A DNA stretch of 64,000 nt from Cyclobacteriaceae bacterium. GTDB lineage: Bacteria > Bacteroidota > Bacteroidia > Cytophagales > Cyclobacteriaceae. The position numbers and the translations under genes are program-made. The notes under the pieces are model-generated. The model did no database searches and was not told the origin of the DNA. It saw only the letters and a list, made by a program, of their open reading frames with translations. Each line of letters starts with the position of its first letter. Position 1 is the stretch's first letter. Location of the stretch: positions 62,001-126,000 of the forward strand of contig JAHBUC010000003.1 in assembly GCA_019638275.1 (NCBI GenBank). The letters are read 5' to 3'. Below, piece by piece: positions 26,838 to 35,980 of this stretch.

Positions 26838-28370
26838 ATGTCATCAACATCAATCGCACGCCCTCGCCTTAGCTTCTGGCAAATCTGGAACATGAGTTTT
26901 GGTTTTATGGGCATACAATTTGGTTTTGCGTTGCAGAATGCAAACACGAGTCGCATTTTTGAAACGTTAGGATCTGACCCATCCAATCTTGCACTATATT
27001 GGCTTGCCGCACCCATAACTGGGCTAATCGTTCAACCAATAATTGGCTATTATAGCGATCGCACATGGCATGCAAAATGGGGACGAAGGCGACCATTCTT
27101 CGCCATCGGAGCAATACTTGCATCTGTTTCGTTGTGCATCATGCCTAATTCATCTGCCCTATGGATGGCCGTTGGTGTATTGTGGATCATGGATGCTTCC
27201 ATTAACATCAGCATGGAACCTTTTCGTGCATTTGTTGGCGATAAACTCCCCCCTGCCCAACGTACCACTGGTTTTGCTATGCAAAGTTTCTTCATTGGAG
27301 TCGGTGCTATCATTGCCTCTTTTCTGCCTTGGATATTTACCAATTGGTTTGACATTTCAAATGTTGCCGATGAGCCCGGAATAATTCCTGACTCCGTTAA
27401 ATATTCTTTTTACATTGGTGCATTTATGTTGTTCGCTACCGTGATGTGGACAGTATTCAGCTCGACTGAATATCCACCTGAACCTGGGGATGAAGAAAAA
27501 CTAAGAAACAGAGAACGTAGAAAAATTGACAACGAAGAATTTTATTACTCTAAATTCCTGAAAATAGGAACTGTACTTCTCGTTCTTGCCCTTCTGATTG
27601 GATTAATTGTTTATCTTCTTAAAATAGAAAAAGAGCTCTACGTACTATCTCTCGGTTTGGGGATTTTTGGAATTGTCCACTTGTTGGCAACACTTTATAT
27701 TAAACGAGGCAGATCATATCTCGGTCTTGTAAACATTGTCAAAGATTTCAACTCCATGCCAAAAACCATGGTGCAATTGGCATACGTTCAATTTTTTTCC
27801 TGGTTTGCATTGTTTGCCATGTGGATTTATACCACTTCGGCTGTAACCAGTCATATCTACAACTCAACTGACCCAACTACTGCAGCTTATAACGAAGGTG
27901 CGAGTATGGTAGGCAACCTCTTTGGTGTATACAATGGTATCGCAGCATTGGCAGCTTTGCTTTTACCAGTATTGGCAAAATATACCAGCAGAAGAATGAC
28001 ACATTTGATTGCGTTATTTTGTGGAGGTTTTGGTTTGATTTCATTTTACTTAATCAGCGATCCATTTTGGCTGTGGTTTTCCATGATCGGTGTCGGCATT
28101 GCATGGGCCAGCATTCTCTCCATTCCATACGCCATGCTTTCAGGTTCACTGCCGGCAGAAAAGATGGGATACTATATGGGGGTATTCAATTTCTTCATCG
28201 TTATACCACAGATTGTAGCGGGCACTATATTGGGTTTTATGCTAACCCATTTCTTTAACGGACAAACCATTTACATTCTCGTAACCGGAGGCATTTCCAT
28301 GATTATTGCAGGATTATTAAATTTATTTGTTGATGACCAGGATGAGATAATTATAAAACAACAGGCATGA
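26838..28370 (+). CDS. MFS sugar transporter (SLC45/GPH-type, maltose transporter-like)
   Basis: 510 residues with about twelve transmembrane segments. Early features NMSFGFMGIQFGFALQNANTSRIFETLG and WLAAPITGLIVQPIIGYYSDRTWHAKWGRRRPF match the sugar:cation symporters of the SLC45/GPH group, with the GRRRPF loop between helices 2 and 3. A charged cytoplasmic stretch (about 214-235, EEKLRNRERRKIDNEEFY) precedes the second half. It probably imports maltose-like disaccharides across the inner membrane for the GH31 and GH65 enzymes. The next gene overlaps its stop by four bases (ATGA). Confidence 0.88.
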   Translation: MSSTSIARPRLSFWQIWNMSFGFMGIQFGFALQNANTSRIFETLGSDPSNLALYWLAAPITGLIVQPIIGYYSDRTWHAKWGRRRPFFAIGAILASVSLCIMPNSSALWMAVGVLWIMDASINISMEPFRAFVGDKLPPAQRTTGFAMQSFFIGVGAIIASFLPWIFTNWFDISNVADEPGIIPDSVKYSFYIGAFMLFATVMWTVFSSTEYPPEPGDEEKLRNRERRKIDNEEFYYSKFLKIGTVLLVLALLIGLIVYLLKIEKELYVLSLGLGIFGIVHLLATLYIKRGRSYLGLVNIVKDFNSMPKTMVQLAYVQFFSWFALFAMWIYTTSAVTSHIYNSTDPTTAAYNEGASMVGNLFGVYNGIAALAALLLPVLAKYTSRRMTHLIALFCGGFGLISFYLISDPFWLWFSMIGVGIAWASILSIPYAMLSGSLPAEKMGYYMGVFNFFIVIPQIVAGTILGFMLTHFFNGQTIYILVTGGISMIIAGLLNLFVDDQDEIIIKQQA

Positions 28371-29560
28371 GGCTATTCTTTTGCATTTGTTTATCGCTTG
28401 TTACGATAGCCCTGAGTGCTCAGGATTATGCTCGTTTGCAAACTGTTCTCATAACCTTATCCTCAGCCGACTCATCTACTCGCGAGAACATGTGGCATGA
28501 TCTTATCAAGTCAAACCAAATTCCACTTGCAATTGCCGATTCAGCAGTATTCCTGTATCGTGGCGAAGCAAAAACCATTGCCTGGATGGGTGATTTTAAC
28601 GGCTGGGGCTACGACAAGGAATTTCAAAGTCAGGGTAAACGAATTTCAGGCACCGACATCTGGTATCTAAAAACTTCTTTTCCAAAAGATGCAAGGCTGG
28701 ATTATAAAATTCTGATCAATGGTGCCGATTGGATTGTCGACCCGAATAATCCCTATCAACAATGGTCGGGTGTGGGTGGTGGTAGCCCAAACTCCGAGCT
28801 ACGCATGCCCGAGTGGAAGCCCGATCCGGTAATGATTCCGCGTGAAAACATTACCCGCGGAACATTGGAGAAGGATATCCTTTTCAACAGCAAAACCCTC
28901 GGCTACCAGGTAACCTATACCATCTATTATCCGGCTCAATATAACCACCAAAACGTATACCCAGTACTGTACGTTACCGATGGTTACGAATACCTGCATG
29001 AGCGAATGGGGAATATGAAAGTTATACTGGATAACCTGATTGCCGATGGAAAAATCAAGCCTGTGTTGGTCATCTTCATTGATCACCGCGAACCGGTTAA
29101 CCGGTCGAACAACCGAAGAATGATGGAACTGGCCATGAACAGTCGCTACCTGAATTTTATTGCCGATGAATTTATTCCGGCAATTGAAAATCAACAGAAT
29201 GTTTCAAAGGCGCGTGAAGACCGGGGCATCATGGGTAGCTCCATGGGCGGACTTACCGCAGCCTATTTTGCCTTTTCGCGCCCCGAAGTGTTTGGCCTGG
29301 CCGGTATTCAATCCCCTGCCTTTTGGTTTAAGCCCGCCATCTACACCCTGTGCGACAACCCCGAAAATCCCCCAGTTAAAATCTACATGACCACCGGAAC
29401 GATCAAGGATGCCGAAGAGGGTGCCCGCAAAATGAAAACCATTCTGGAAAAGAATACCTGTACCTATCAATATACCGAAACCAGCCAGGGGCACTCCTGG
29501 GGTAATTTCCGAGATACCATTGACGATATACTCCTGTATTTCTTCTCAGTAGGTTCATAA
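28367..29560 (+). CDS. Secreted enterochelin esterase-like alpha/beta hydrolase with N-terminal CBM48-like domain
   Basis: 397 residues with a signal peptide ending near ALSAQ. The N-terminal third (AWMGDFNGWGYDKEF to DPNNPYQQW) is an early-set/CBM48-like beta domain as in Fes/IroE and glycogen-acting enzymes. The C-terminal two thirds form an esterase fold: PVLYVTDGYEYL, GSSMGG with nucleophile Ser292, and a late GHSWGNFR histidine. Family members act as acyl or siderophore esterases; in glucoside loci they may remove acyl groups from sugars or act on other esters. Translationally coupled to the transporter gene. Substrate is unknown. Confidence 0.82.
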   Translation: MRLFFCICLSLVTIALSAQDYARLQTVLITLSSADSSTRENMWHDLIKSNQIPLAIADSAVFLYRGEAKTIAWMGDFNGWGYDKEFQSQGKRISGTDIWYLKTSFPKDARLDYKILINGADWIVDPNNPYQQWSGVGGGSPNSELRMPEWKPDPVMIPRENITRGTLEKDILFNSKTLGYQVTYTIYYPAQYNHQNVYPVLYVTDGYEYLHERMGNMKVILDNLIADGKIKPVLVIFIDHREPVNRSNNRRMMELAMNSRYLNFIADEFIPAIENQQNVSKAREDRGIMGSSMGGLTAAYFAFSRPEVFGLAGIQSPAFWFKPAIYTLCDNPENPPVKIYMTTGTIKDAEEGARKMKTILEKNTCTYQYTETSQGHSWGNFRDTIDDILLYFFSVGS

Positions 29561-29601
29561 ATTCAGGCATCCAATTTGTAGATTGCATAAAAAACTGAAT
29601 T

Positions 29602-30741
29602 ATGCGTAATCTATACATTCCTGTTTTAGTCATACTGATTCTGTCTGCCTGTTCATCAGGCAAGAAAGCCTATGAACGAGGCAACTATTACGAGGCCGTG
29701 ATGCAGGCCATCGGCAGGCTTCGCCAAAACCCCGATCATAAAAAATCGATGGAAACCCTGAGGGGTAGTTACCCGTTGGCTGTGGACTGGCTTGAAACCG
29801 ATGCGAAGAATCAGATCGCCTCAAACTCCAATACGAAATGGAAAGGTGCATTGGTTTCGTACGAACGCATCAACAATATGTATGAGGCAATCCGGCAGTC
29901 ACCAGGCGCGTTGAAAGTTATTCCCAACCCGAAAAATTATTATAACGAAATTGCTCCACTGAAAGAGAAAGCTGCCGAAGAACTTTACAACGCAGGCATT
30001 GATGCCCTTATGAAGGGAACACGTGAAGATGCTAAACGTGCTTTCTATAATTTCAGCGAAGTGAATGCCTATGTGCCCGGATTTAAAGATGTGGTTGAAT
30101 ACCTTGAAAAATCGAAATTTGAAGCCACCACCTTTGTTATTCTCGAGCAAGTGGCAATACCTACCCGGTATAACCTGAGTGGTGGTTTCTTTCAGGATAA
30201 AATTGAAGAATACGTAAACCGCAATTACCCCGATCAGGGATTTGTGAAGTTCTATACACCACAAGCGGCACAAAACGTACAGTTGCCACGGGTTGATCAA
30301 ATCATGCGCCTGCAGTTCGATGATTTTAGTGTAGGCAATACAACGGTGCGCGAAAAAGAAGAAACCGTGAAGAAGGACAGTGTAAAAGTTGGAGAAGCAA
30401 AAGTTGATGGAAAAACAATTCCGGTTTATAATACAGTAACCGCAAAACTGATAACGGTAAGAAAAGAAGTTGTATCAGAAGGGCTTTTGAGTATGATTGT
30501 GGTTGACGCAAAAACCAATGGAGTATTAACCCATCGTAAATTCCCGGGGCGCTATGAATGGTTTACTACGTGGGGCAGGTTTAATGGCGATGAACGTGCT
30601 TTGAGTCAGGCACAGGTTGATTTATGCAAACGCAGGGAAATACAGCCCCCCGATCCACAAGCGATGTTCCTGGCATTTGCCGCGCCTATATACGACCAAC
30701 TCACCCCAGCCATCCGGTCTTTTTATCAGCAATTCAATTAA
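29602..30741 (+). CDS. Conserved Bacteroidota lipoprotein with TPR-like N terminus
   Basis: 379 residues beginning with a lipoprotein signal (LILSACSSGKKAYERGNYYEAV). The first part resembles a tetratricopeptide repeat (AYERGNYYEAVMQAIGRLRQNPDHKKS). The rest has no motif I can name. A lysine/glutamate-rich insert around 250-275 precedes a beta-rich C-terminal region ending in QFN. It lies 41 bp after the esterase gene, but a shared role in sugar use is not evident. I do not recognise its function; a cell-envelope assembly role would be a guess. Confidence 0.7.
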   Translation: MRNLYIPVLVILILSACSSGKKAYERGNYYEAVMQAIGRLRQNPDHKKSMETLRGSYPLAVDWLETDAKNQIASNSNTKWKGALVSYERINNMYEAIRQSPGALKVIPNPKNYYNEIAPLKEKAAEELYNAGIDALMKGTREDAKRAFYNFSEVNAYVPGFKDVVEYLEKSKFEATTFVILEQVAIPTRYNLSGGFFQDKIEEYVNRNYPDQGFVKFYTPQAAQNVQLPRVDQIMRLQFDDFSVGNTTVREKEETVKKDSVKVGEAKVDGKTIPVYNTVTAKLITVRKEVVSEGLLSMIVVDAKTNGVLTHRKFPGRYEWFTTWGRFNGDERALSQAQVDLCKRREIQPPDPQAMFLAFAAPIYDQLTPAIRSFYQQFN

Positions 30742-30767
30742 GCGAAAAGGTAATACGCACGACAAAC

Positions 30768-30804
30768 CCCATATCAGACCAAAACTATTTTAGTCTGATA
30801 TGGG
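30768..30804. terminator. 12-bp perfect stem-loop upstream of msrA
   Basis: CCCATATCAGAC at 30768-30779 pairs perfectly with GTCTGATATGGG at 30793-30804 across a 13-base loop. It follows the lipoprotein gene by 26 bases and ends 11 bases before the msrA ATG. There is no clear T-run, so it may be a weak terminator or a leader hairpin for msrA. Confidence 0.5.
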
Positions 30805-30815
30805 TTAAAAGAATC

Positions 30816-31439
30816 ATGAAACAATTCATGGCCATGTTGCTGGTGCTTGGTGCATTTACCGTATATGCTCAGCAACCCAATTCAACACAACCAAAAATGA
30901 CAGACAAGTTAGCCACAGCTACCTTTGGTGGCGGATGCTTCTGGTGTACAGAAGCCGTATTTCAACGCGTTGAAGGAGTAGAAAAAGTAGTCTCCGGATA
31001 TTCCGGTGGCAAAGTAAAAAAACCGACCTATAAAGAGGTGACATCGGGGCTTACCGGGCATGCAGAAGTAATTCAAATAACCTATAATCCTCAAGTAATA
31101 GGCTATGCTGAACTGCTTGAAATTTTCTGGGGCACCCACGATCCGACCACACTAAACCGGCAAGGAGCAGATGTAGGCACGCAATACCGGTCGGTAATTT
31201 TCTATCATTCGCCTGACCAGAAGGAGTTGGCTATTACTTACAAACAGAAACTGGACGCCTCCGGGGCCTTTAACCAACCCATTGTTACGGAAATAAGCCC
31301 GGCTGTTGAATTTTACCCTGCCGAAGACTATCACCAAAATTATTTTAACCTGAATGGCAATGCCCCGTATTGTACCTACGTTATACAGCCCAAGCTTGAA
31401 AAATTCAAAAAAGTATTCAGCGAAAAGCTTAAACAGTAA
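30816..31439 (+). CDS. msrA: Exported peptide methionine sulfoxide reductase A
   Basis: 207 residues from ATG at 30816; the reading frame is open 192 bases further upstream, but this start gives a proper signal peptide (MKQFMAMLLVLGAFTVYAQQ). GGGCFWCTEAVF holds the catalytic Cys41, followed by VSGYSGG, GHAEV and YHQNYF typical of MsrA. It reduces methionine-S-sulfoxide in proteins. The export signal implies repair of periplasmic or envelope proteins, with electrons from an unidentified donor. No MsrB domain is fused. It is followed by a strong bidirectional terminator. Confidence 0.95.
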   Translation: MKQFMAMLLVLGAFTVYAQQPNSTQPKMTDKLATATFGGGCFWCTEAVFQRVEGVEKVVSGYSGGKVKKPTYKEVTSGLTGHAEVIQITYNPQVIGYAELLEIFWGTHDPTTLNRQGADVGTQYRSVIFYHSPDQKELAITYKQKLDASGAFNQPIVTEISPAVEFYPAEDYHQNYFNLNGNAPYCTYVIQPKLEKFKKVFSEKLKQ

Positions 31440-31558
31440 AACGGCCACTTATCCGAAAATTTTCATTTTCCTTAAAAATCCTTGTAACCTTTGACCTAAC
31501 AAATCGTTAAGCCAATTGAGTAGAGTAATTCTTCTCATAGGTTTAGGTTTAGGTAAAC

Positions 31559-31587
31559 AAAAAAGTCCCGGGGCGCGGGACTTTTTT
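31559..31587. terminator. Bidirectional intrinsic terminator
   Basis: AAAAAAGTCCCG at 31559-31570, loop GGGCG, then CGGGACTTTTTT at 31576-31587: a 12-bp stem with A and T tracts on both sides. It lies between the convergent msrA and HAMP-GAF-PAS genes and can terminate both. Confidence 0.92.
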
Positions 31588-31632
31588 GCTTTTACAGGGT
31601 TTTTAAAATCTACAGATTAGAATCTTCTAATC

Positions 31633-33567
31633 TCAGGCTTCCACCGAAATCTCCATGATGCGCACAATCTCTCCGTTGTGATTCTTTACCGGTGAAAAAT
31701 ATGAGCGAACATTAACAATTTCACCTTTACGGGTGAGGCGCTTGAAAATACCCTTGCGCGATTTGCCCGCTTCCAGGTCACGCCAGAATTGGCGATACTC
31801 TTCACTGCTCTTGTCATCCTTGGTAGCAAATATTCTGTGATGTTCGCCAACCACCTCACTCTGACTATACCCAAGCATGCTTAAGTAGTTCGTGTTGATC
31901 TTCGTTAGCTTTCCTTCCACATCATAGTCGGCCATTGCCAACGCGCTGTTCAAGGCCAACATGGTACCTTCTGTTTCGGATTGATTGCGTTGCATTTCTT
32001 CCTGTGTGGCTTGCAACTCCTCCATATTCTGGCGCATCTCCTCTTCTTGTGCACGCATTTGCTCCGTCATCTCCTGCGACTCTTCCAATAAGCGTTGAGT
32101 GCGGGCATTGATTTTCACTGAGGAAATGGTTGACGCAATGCTCTCGGCAATTTTCTGCACAAACTCCATTTCAAAATCAGCAAAGGTGCTGAACGAAGCA
32201 ATTTCAACCACACCAAAAATCTGGTCATTCACCTTTAACGGAACAATAAGCACCGCTGAAGGATTGGCTTCGCCTAAGCCTGATGTAATCTTAATATAAC
32301 TCTGAGGCACCTCTGTGAGGTAAATGATGTCACCTTCCTGCCATGCCTGGCCTGCCAGCCCTTCTCCTTTATGAATTTTATGGTTGAGGTATTTCTTCTT
32401 ATTCCAGGCGTAGCATGCCCGCATGGACATGGTTTGCTCTTCACCCTCATCATCATCCATAATGTATAAGGCGCCCTGATTGGCCTTCAGGTACTTCACC
32501 AAATTCGATATAATCTCGTCCGAAAGCTTTTCAAGATCGTTTGTGTTGCTGCGGAGAATTTCTCCGAATTTTGCCATTCCTTCAGTGGCCCAGTTACGCT
32601 TTTTGTCATCCTCTGCCACAGCTGCCAGGTTATTGCGCATGTTAATCAAGGCATTACCCAAAACATCGTGTTCACTTAACGGTTTAAATTCAGAAGCATA
32701 ATTTCCTTTACCGATGTTTTCGGCAAACAAGGTAGTACCCTTCAGTCCTGTAACCAGGTTATCCATTGCCAACGCCATCTCCCCTATCTCATCGTTGCTG
32801 AATTTGGTTTGCTTATCTTCAACCAACTCACCACGTCCAAGTTTGGTAACCACATCTTTCAGGAAGTTAACCGGACGTGTAATGGAGCGCATTAACATAT
32901 AAGCACTTACCAAACCAATTACTATGGTTATTGCCGCAAGTATTAGTGTAATGTTTCTTAATTTTTTTGATGAACTGATCAGCTCACTGTCGGCCAAGGC
33001 ATTGGCATTGGTTTGCGCGTGCGCAAGGGCCTTAAGATCTACCAGAATATCTTCGAGTTGCGGGTTGATTGTGTTGGCCAAAACATCTTCAGCCAAAAGT
33101 TTGGTAATACCATCCTCGTAACTTTCAAATGAGTTCAGTTGATCCATGATCTGATCTTTGGCATAGCCTTGAACCTGACCAAATCTGACAAAAACAGAAT
33201 CCACCAGCACTTTTTGGCTGTCCACCTCCCACGTTACTTTCAGCTTATCTATATCCTCCTTTATCTTCGGGTATTCGGTGGAAACCAGCAGAAGCAACGC
33301 ATTCTTGTTTTCTTCATTGGTTTGGAGATACACCCAGCTGGTTATAAGCTTTTGATACCGTTCAACGGCCAACACAAATTCATTGATGGCATCTTTAGAG
33401 GGGCGAACGATCTCTGCAGATTTGCTCACCACATTGTTGATCTGATTTCCGGTAAAAAAAATGATGGCGGCATTGGCAACAAATAAAACAATAAGGGCCA
33501 GAAAGCCGGCCAAAATCTTATTCCCAATGGTGAACCGAATACTGATGCGTCTTTTTTTGTTTTCCAT
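31633..33567 (-). CDS. Membrane sensor protein: HAMP-GAF-coiled coil-PAS without output domain
   Basis: 644 residues. Transmembrane helix 1 (about 18-40), an extracytoplasmic helical sensor region (about 41-204, four-helix-bundle type), transmembrane helix 2 (about 205-227), HAMP domain (about 228-280, ITRPVNFLKDVVTKLGRGEL), GAF domain (about 340-490), a Glu/Gln-rich coiled coil (EMTEQMRAQEEEMRQNMEELQATQEEMQ within about 495-535) and a C-terminal PAS domain (ALAMADYDVEGKLTKINTNYL to the end). No histidine kinase, GGDEF, EAL or methyl-accepting signalling domain is visible. It must signal through a partner or by oligomerisation. The coding frame is intact; the C terminus ends just after a normal PAS fold. 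Confidence 0.85.
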   Translation of the reverse strand: MENKKRRISIRFTIGNKILAGFLALIVLFVANAAIIFFTGNQINNVVSKSAEIVRPSKDAINEFVLAVERYQKLITSWVYLQTNEENKNALLLLVSTEYPKIKEDIDKLKVTWEVDSQKVLVDSVFVRFGQVQGYAKDQIMDQLNSFESYEDGITKLLAEDVLANTINPQLEDILVDLKALAHAQTNANALADSELISSSKKLRNITLILAAITIVIGLVSAYMLMRSITRPVNFLKDVVTKLGRGELVEDKQTKFSNDEIGEMALAMDNLVTGLKGTTLFAENIGKGNYASEFKPLSEHDVLGNALINMRNNLAAVAEDDKKRNWATEGMAKFGEILRSNTNDLEKLSDEIISNLVKYLKANQGALYIMDDDEGEEQTMSMRACYAWNKKKYLNHKIHKGEGLAGQAWQEGDIIYLTEVPQSYIKITSGLGEANPSAVLIVPLKVNDQIFGVVEIASFSTFADFEMEFVQKIAESIASTISSVKINARTQRLLEESQEMTEQMRAQEEEMRQNMEELQATQEEMQRNQSETEGTMLALNSALAMADYDVEGKLTKINTNYLSMLGYSQSEVVGEHHRIFATKDDKSSEEYRQFWRDLEAGKSRKGIFKRLTRKGEIVNVRSYFSPVKNHNGEIVRIMEISVEA

Positions 33568-33796
33568 AATAGATCTAAACGACTATAAAAAATTTGTCTG
33601 TACAGGTAAACTTCTTCAAAAATGCAGATTTTACCCTATTGGCGCTCAAAAATAGGACTATTATCGAAGGTATAAATCTTAAAATTCCGCGAATTTCTGA
33701 CATCTATGTCCTATTTGGGAAACTTACAAATTTTTAGCCTCTGGGCTACTGTTTTTGCGCATTAAAGCCTCTATCTTTCATTAAAATCACTTCTTT

Positions 33797-34651
33797 ATGT
33801 GCCGTCTGATGGCTTACAAGGGTACCTCCATCCTATTGGATGAGTTGCTCTACAAACCTAAAAACTCCCTCATCAATCAAAGCATAAATGCCCGGGAACT
33901 CGAAGAGCCCCTGAATGGTGATGGCTTTGGTGTGGGCTGGTATTCACACCATATCAGCCATGAACCCGCCACATTTGTTTCGCTAAACCCAGCCTGGAGC
34001 AACCGGAACCTGCGCAACCTGGCACCTAAAATTCAGTCGGACTGTATGCTGGCACACGTGCGGGCAGCCAGCGTGGGTGAAGTTTCGGAAGCCAACTGCC
34101 ATCCGTTTCAATACCGCGAATTACTGATGGCCCACAACGGAGGTGTCGAAAACTTTGGCCGTATCAAGCGCGATATACGCGCACAACTGAGTGATGAACT
34201 TTACAATTGGATCAAAGGCCAGACAGACTCTGAGCATATTTTTAGTTTGTTGGTAAACAGGCTGAACACCGAGCATCGCGAATTCTCTGCTGATGCGGTT
34301 ACCGATGCTTTTGAATACACGTTTCACCATGTAAAAAGCCTGATGAAAAAACACGGTATACATGAAGAGGCTTACCTGAACATGGTGGTGACCAACGGGC
34401 ACTTTATTGTGGCCACACGTTTTGTTACCGATGACAAAGCCGAGCCACTCACCTTATATCATTCCGAAGGAAGCAGATATGTGGTAGAAGATGGCGTGTC
34501 AAGGATGGAGGCGCCTAAAGATGATGATGAAGCTGTATTGGTAGTTTCAGAAAAGCTTACGGATGACAGTCACTGGACCATGATCCCAAAAAATCATTTT
34601 GTGATTGTAGAGCATGACCTGAACGTTCGCATAAAGCCAATAAAGGCCTGA
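33797..34651 (+). CDS. Class II glutamine amidotransferase
   Basis: 284 residues beginning MCRLMAYKG, so after Met removal Cys2 is the N-terminal nucleophile of an Ntn-type glutaminase. Supporting motifs are NGDGFGVGWY, LAHVRAASVG and PFQYRELLMAHNGGVENF. The family includes YafJ and EgtC-like proteins; no ergothioneine genes are nearby, so EgtC function is not indicated. It precedes L-2-hydroxyglutarate oxidase by 51 bp on the same strand. A joint role in glutamate/2-oxoglutarate metabolism is only a suggestion from position. Confidence 0.87.
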   Translation: MCRLMAYKGTSILLDELLYKPKNSLINQSINARELEEPLNGDGFGVGWYSHHISHEPATFVSLNPAWSNRNLRNLAPKIQSDCMLAHVRAASVGEVSEANCHPFQYRELLMAHNGGVENFGRIKRDIRAQLSDELYNWIKGQTDSEHIFSLLVNRLNTEHREFSADAVTDAFEYTFHHVKSLMKKHGIHEEAYLNMVVTNGHFIVATRFVTDDKAEPLTLYHSEGSRYVVEDGVSRMEAPKDDDEAVLVVSEKLTDDSHWTMIPKNHFVIVEHDLNVRIKPIKA

Positions 34652-34702
34652 GTGTTTTGAAGGCAGCTTTGGGTTGAGTAGTTTCGCCAAAAATTTTTCT
34701 AC

Positions 34703-35902
34703 GTGAAGAAAGACGTACTGGTAATCGGTGGCGGCATTGTTGGGTTGGCAACCGCCTGGCAATTGCTGCAGAAAAATCCTGCGTTAAAACTTACAGTTTT
34801 AGAAAAGGAAGATGAGGTTGCCAAACACCAAACCGGTAACAACAGCGGAGTAATCCATTCCGGCTTATACTACAAACCCGGCAGTTTAAAAGCCACCAAT
34901 TGCATCACCGGCTATAACTTACTCGTTGAATTTTGTAAAACTCATGGAATACCCTTTGAGCTTTGTGGAAAAATTGTTGTAGCCACGGAGAAACATGAAG
35001 TACCTCTTCTTGAAACCCTGCATAAGCGCGGTCAACAAAATGGTTTACAAAATTTAACGTGGCTGCAGCCTGAAGAACTAAAAGAACACGAACCTCATGT
35101 GAATGGCGTTGCGGGTTTGTTTGTGCCGCAAACCGGCATTGTAGATTATAAGGTGGTTGCTGAAAAGCTGGCGAATTTAATTCGTGACGCAGGTGGCGAA
35201 ATTAACCTGGGCGAAAAAGTAATCGAAATAAAAGCTGAGGCTTCGCACATGCAGGTGGAGACCAACAAGAAATCACACCACAGCAGCTTATTGATTAATT
35301 GTGCTGGTTTGTATTCTGATAAAATCGCCCGGCTAACATCTCAGGTAAATGTTAAGATCATTCCCTTTCGGGGAGAATATTACAAGCTGGTGAAGGAGAA
35401 AGAATACCTGGTGAAGAACCTGATTTACCCGGTACCTGATCCAAACTTCCCTTTTCTTGGCGTTCACTTCACACGCATGATGCGCGGAGGTGTAGAAGCC
35501 GGACCCAATGCCGTATTGGCCTTCAGGCGTGAAGGGTATAGCAAATCTCAAATTCATTTGGGTGAACTGGCTGAATCATTGGCTTGGCCCGGTTTTCAAA
35601 AAGTTGCCTTCAAATATTGGAAAACCGGTATGGGCGAAATGTATCGTTCCTTCTCAAAAGCTGCCTTTACAAAAGCCTTGCAAAAACTTATCCCGGAAAT
35701 TCAGGAACATGATTTGACAGATGGCGGAGCAGGTGTACGGGCACAAGCGTGTGATCGTAACGGAGGACTGGTAGATGATTTTATGATACTTGAAGAAAAG
35801 CAAGTGATTAACGTATGCAACGCTCCCTCACCGGCAGCAACTTCTTCACTTTCTATTGGTAAAACAATCTCCGAGCTGGCGCAAAAAAAATTAGAGAATT
35901 AG
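34703..35902 (+). CDS. lhgO: L-2-hydroxyglutarate oxidase
   Basis: 399 residues from a GTG start. The FAD-binding GGGIVGLATAWQL motif is at the N terminus, followed by TGNNSGVIHSGLYYKPGSLKA, characteristic of LhgO within the DAO superfamily, and GGAGVRAQACDRNG near the end. It oxidises L-2-hydroxyglutarate, a side product of malate dehydrogenase, to 2-oxoglutarate. The length equals the family norm. No repair partner is adjacent except the amidotransferase gene upstream. Confidence 0.93.
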   Translation: MKKDVLVIGGGIVGLATAWQLLQKNPALKLTVLEKEDEVAKHQTGNNSGVIHSGLYYKPGSLKATNCITGYNLLVEFCKTHGIPFELCGKIVVATEKHEVPLLETLHKRGQQNGLQNLTWLQPEELKEHEPHVNGVAGLFVPQTGIVDYKVVAEKLANLIRDAGGEINLGEKVIEIKAEASHMQVETNKKSHHSSLLINCAGLYSDKIARLTSQVNVKIIPFRGEYYKLVKEKEYLVKNLIYPVPDPNFPFLGVHFTRMMRGGVEAGPNAVLAFRREGYSKSQIHLGELAESLAWPGFQKVAFKYWKTGMGEMYRSFSKAAFTKALQKLIPEIQEHDLTDGGAGVRAQACDRNGGLVDDFMILEEKQVINVCNAPSPAATSSLSIGKTISELAQKKLEN

Positions 35903-35907
35903 ATAAA

Positions 35908-35942
35908 CCACAAGCTTACAGCTAAAGGCTCGCAGCTTGTGG
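35908..35942. terminator. Inverted repeat between convergent genes
   Basis: CCACAAGCT at 35908-35916 pairs with AGCTTGTGG at 35934-35942 around a 17-base loop, right after lhgO. There is no T-run; it is a probable weak terminator shared with the convergent gene. Confidence 0.45.
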
Positions 35943-35980
35943 CCTAAGACCAAACACTTCACCACAACACTCAAGTCCCA

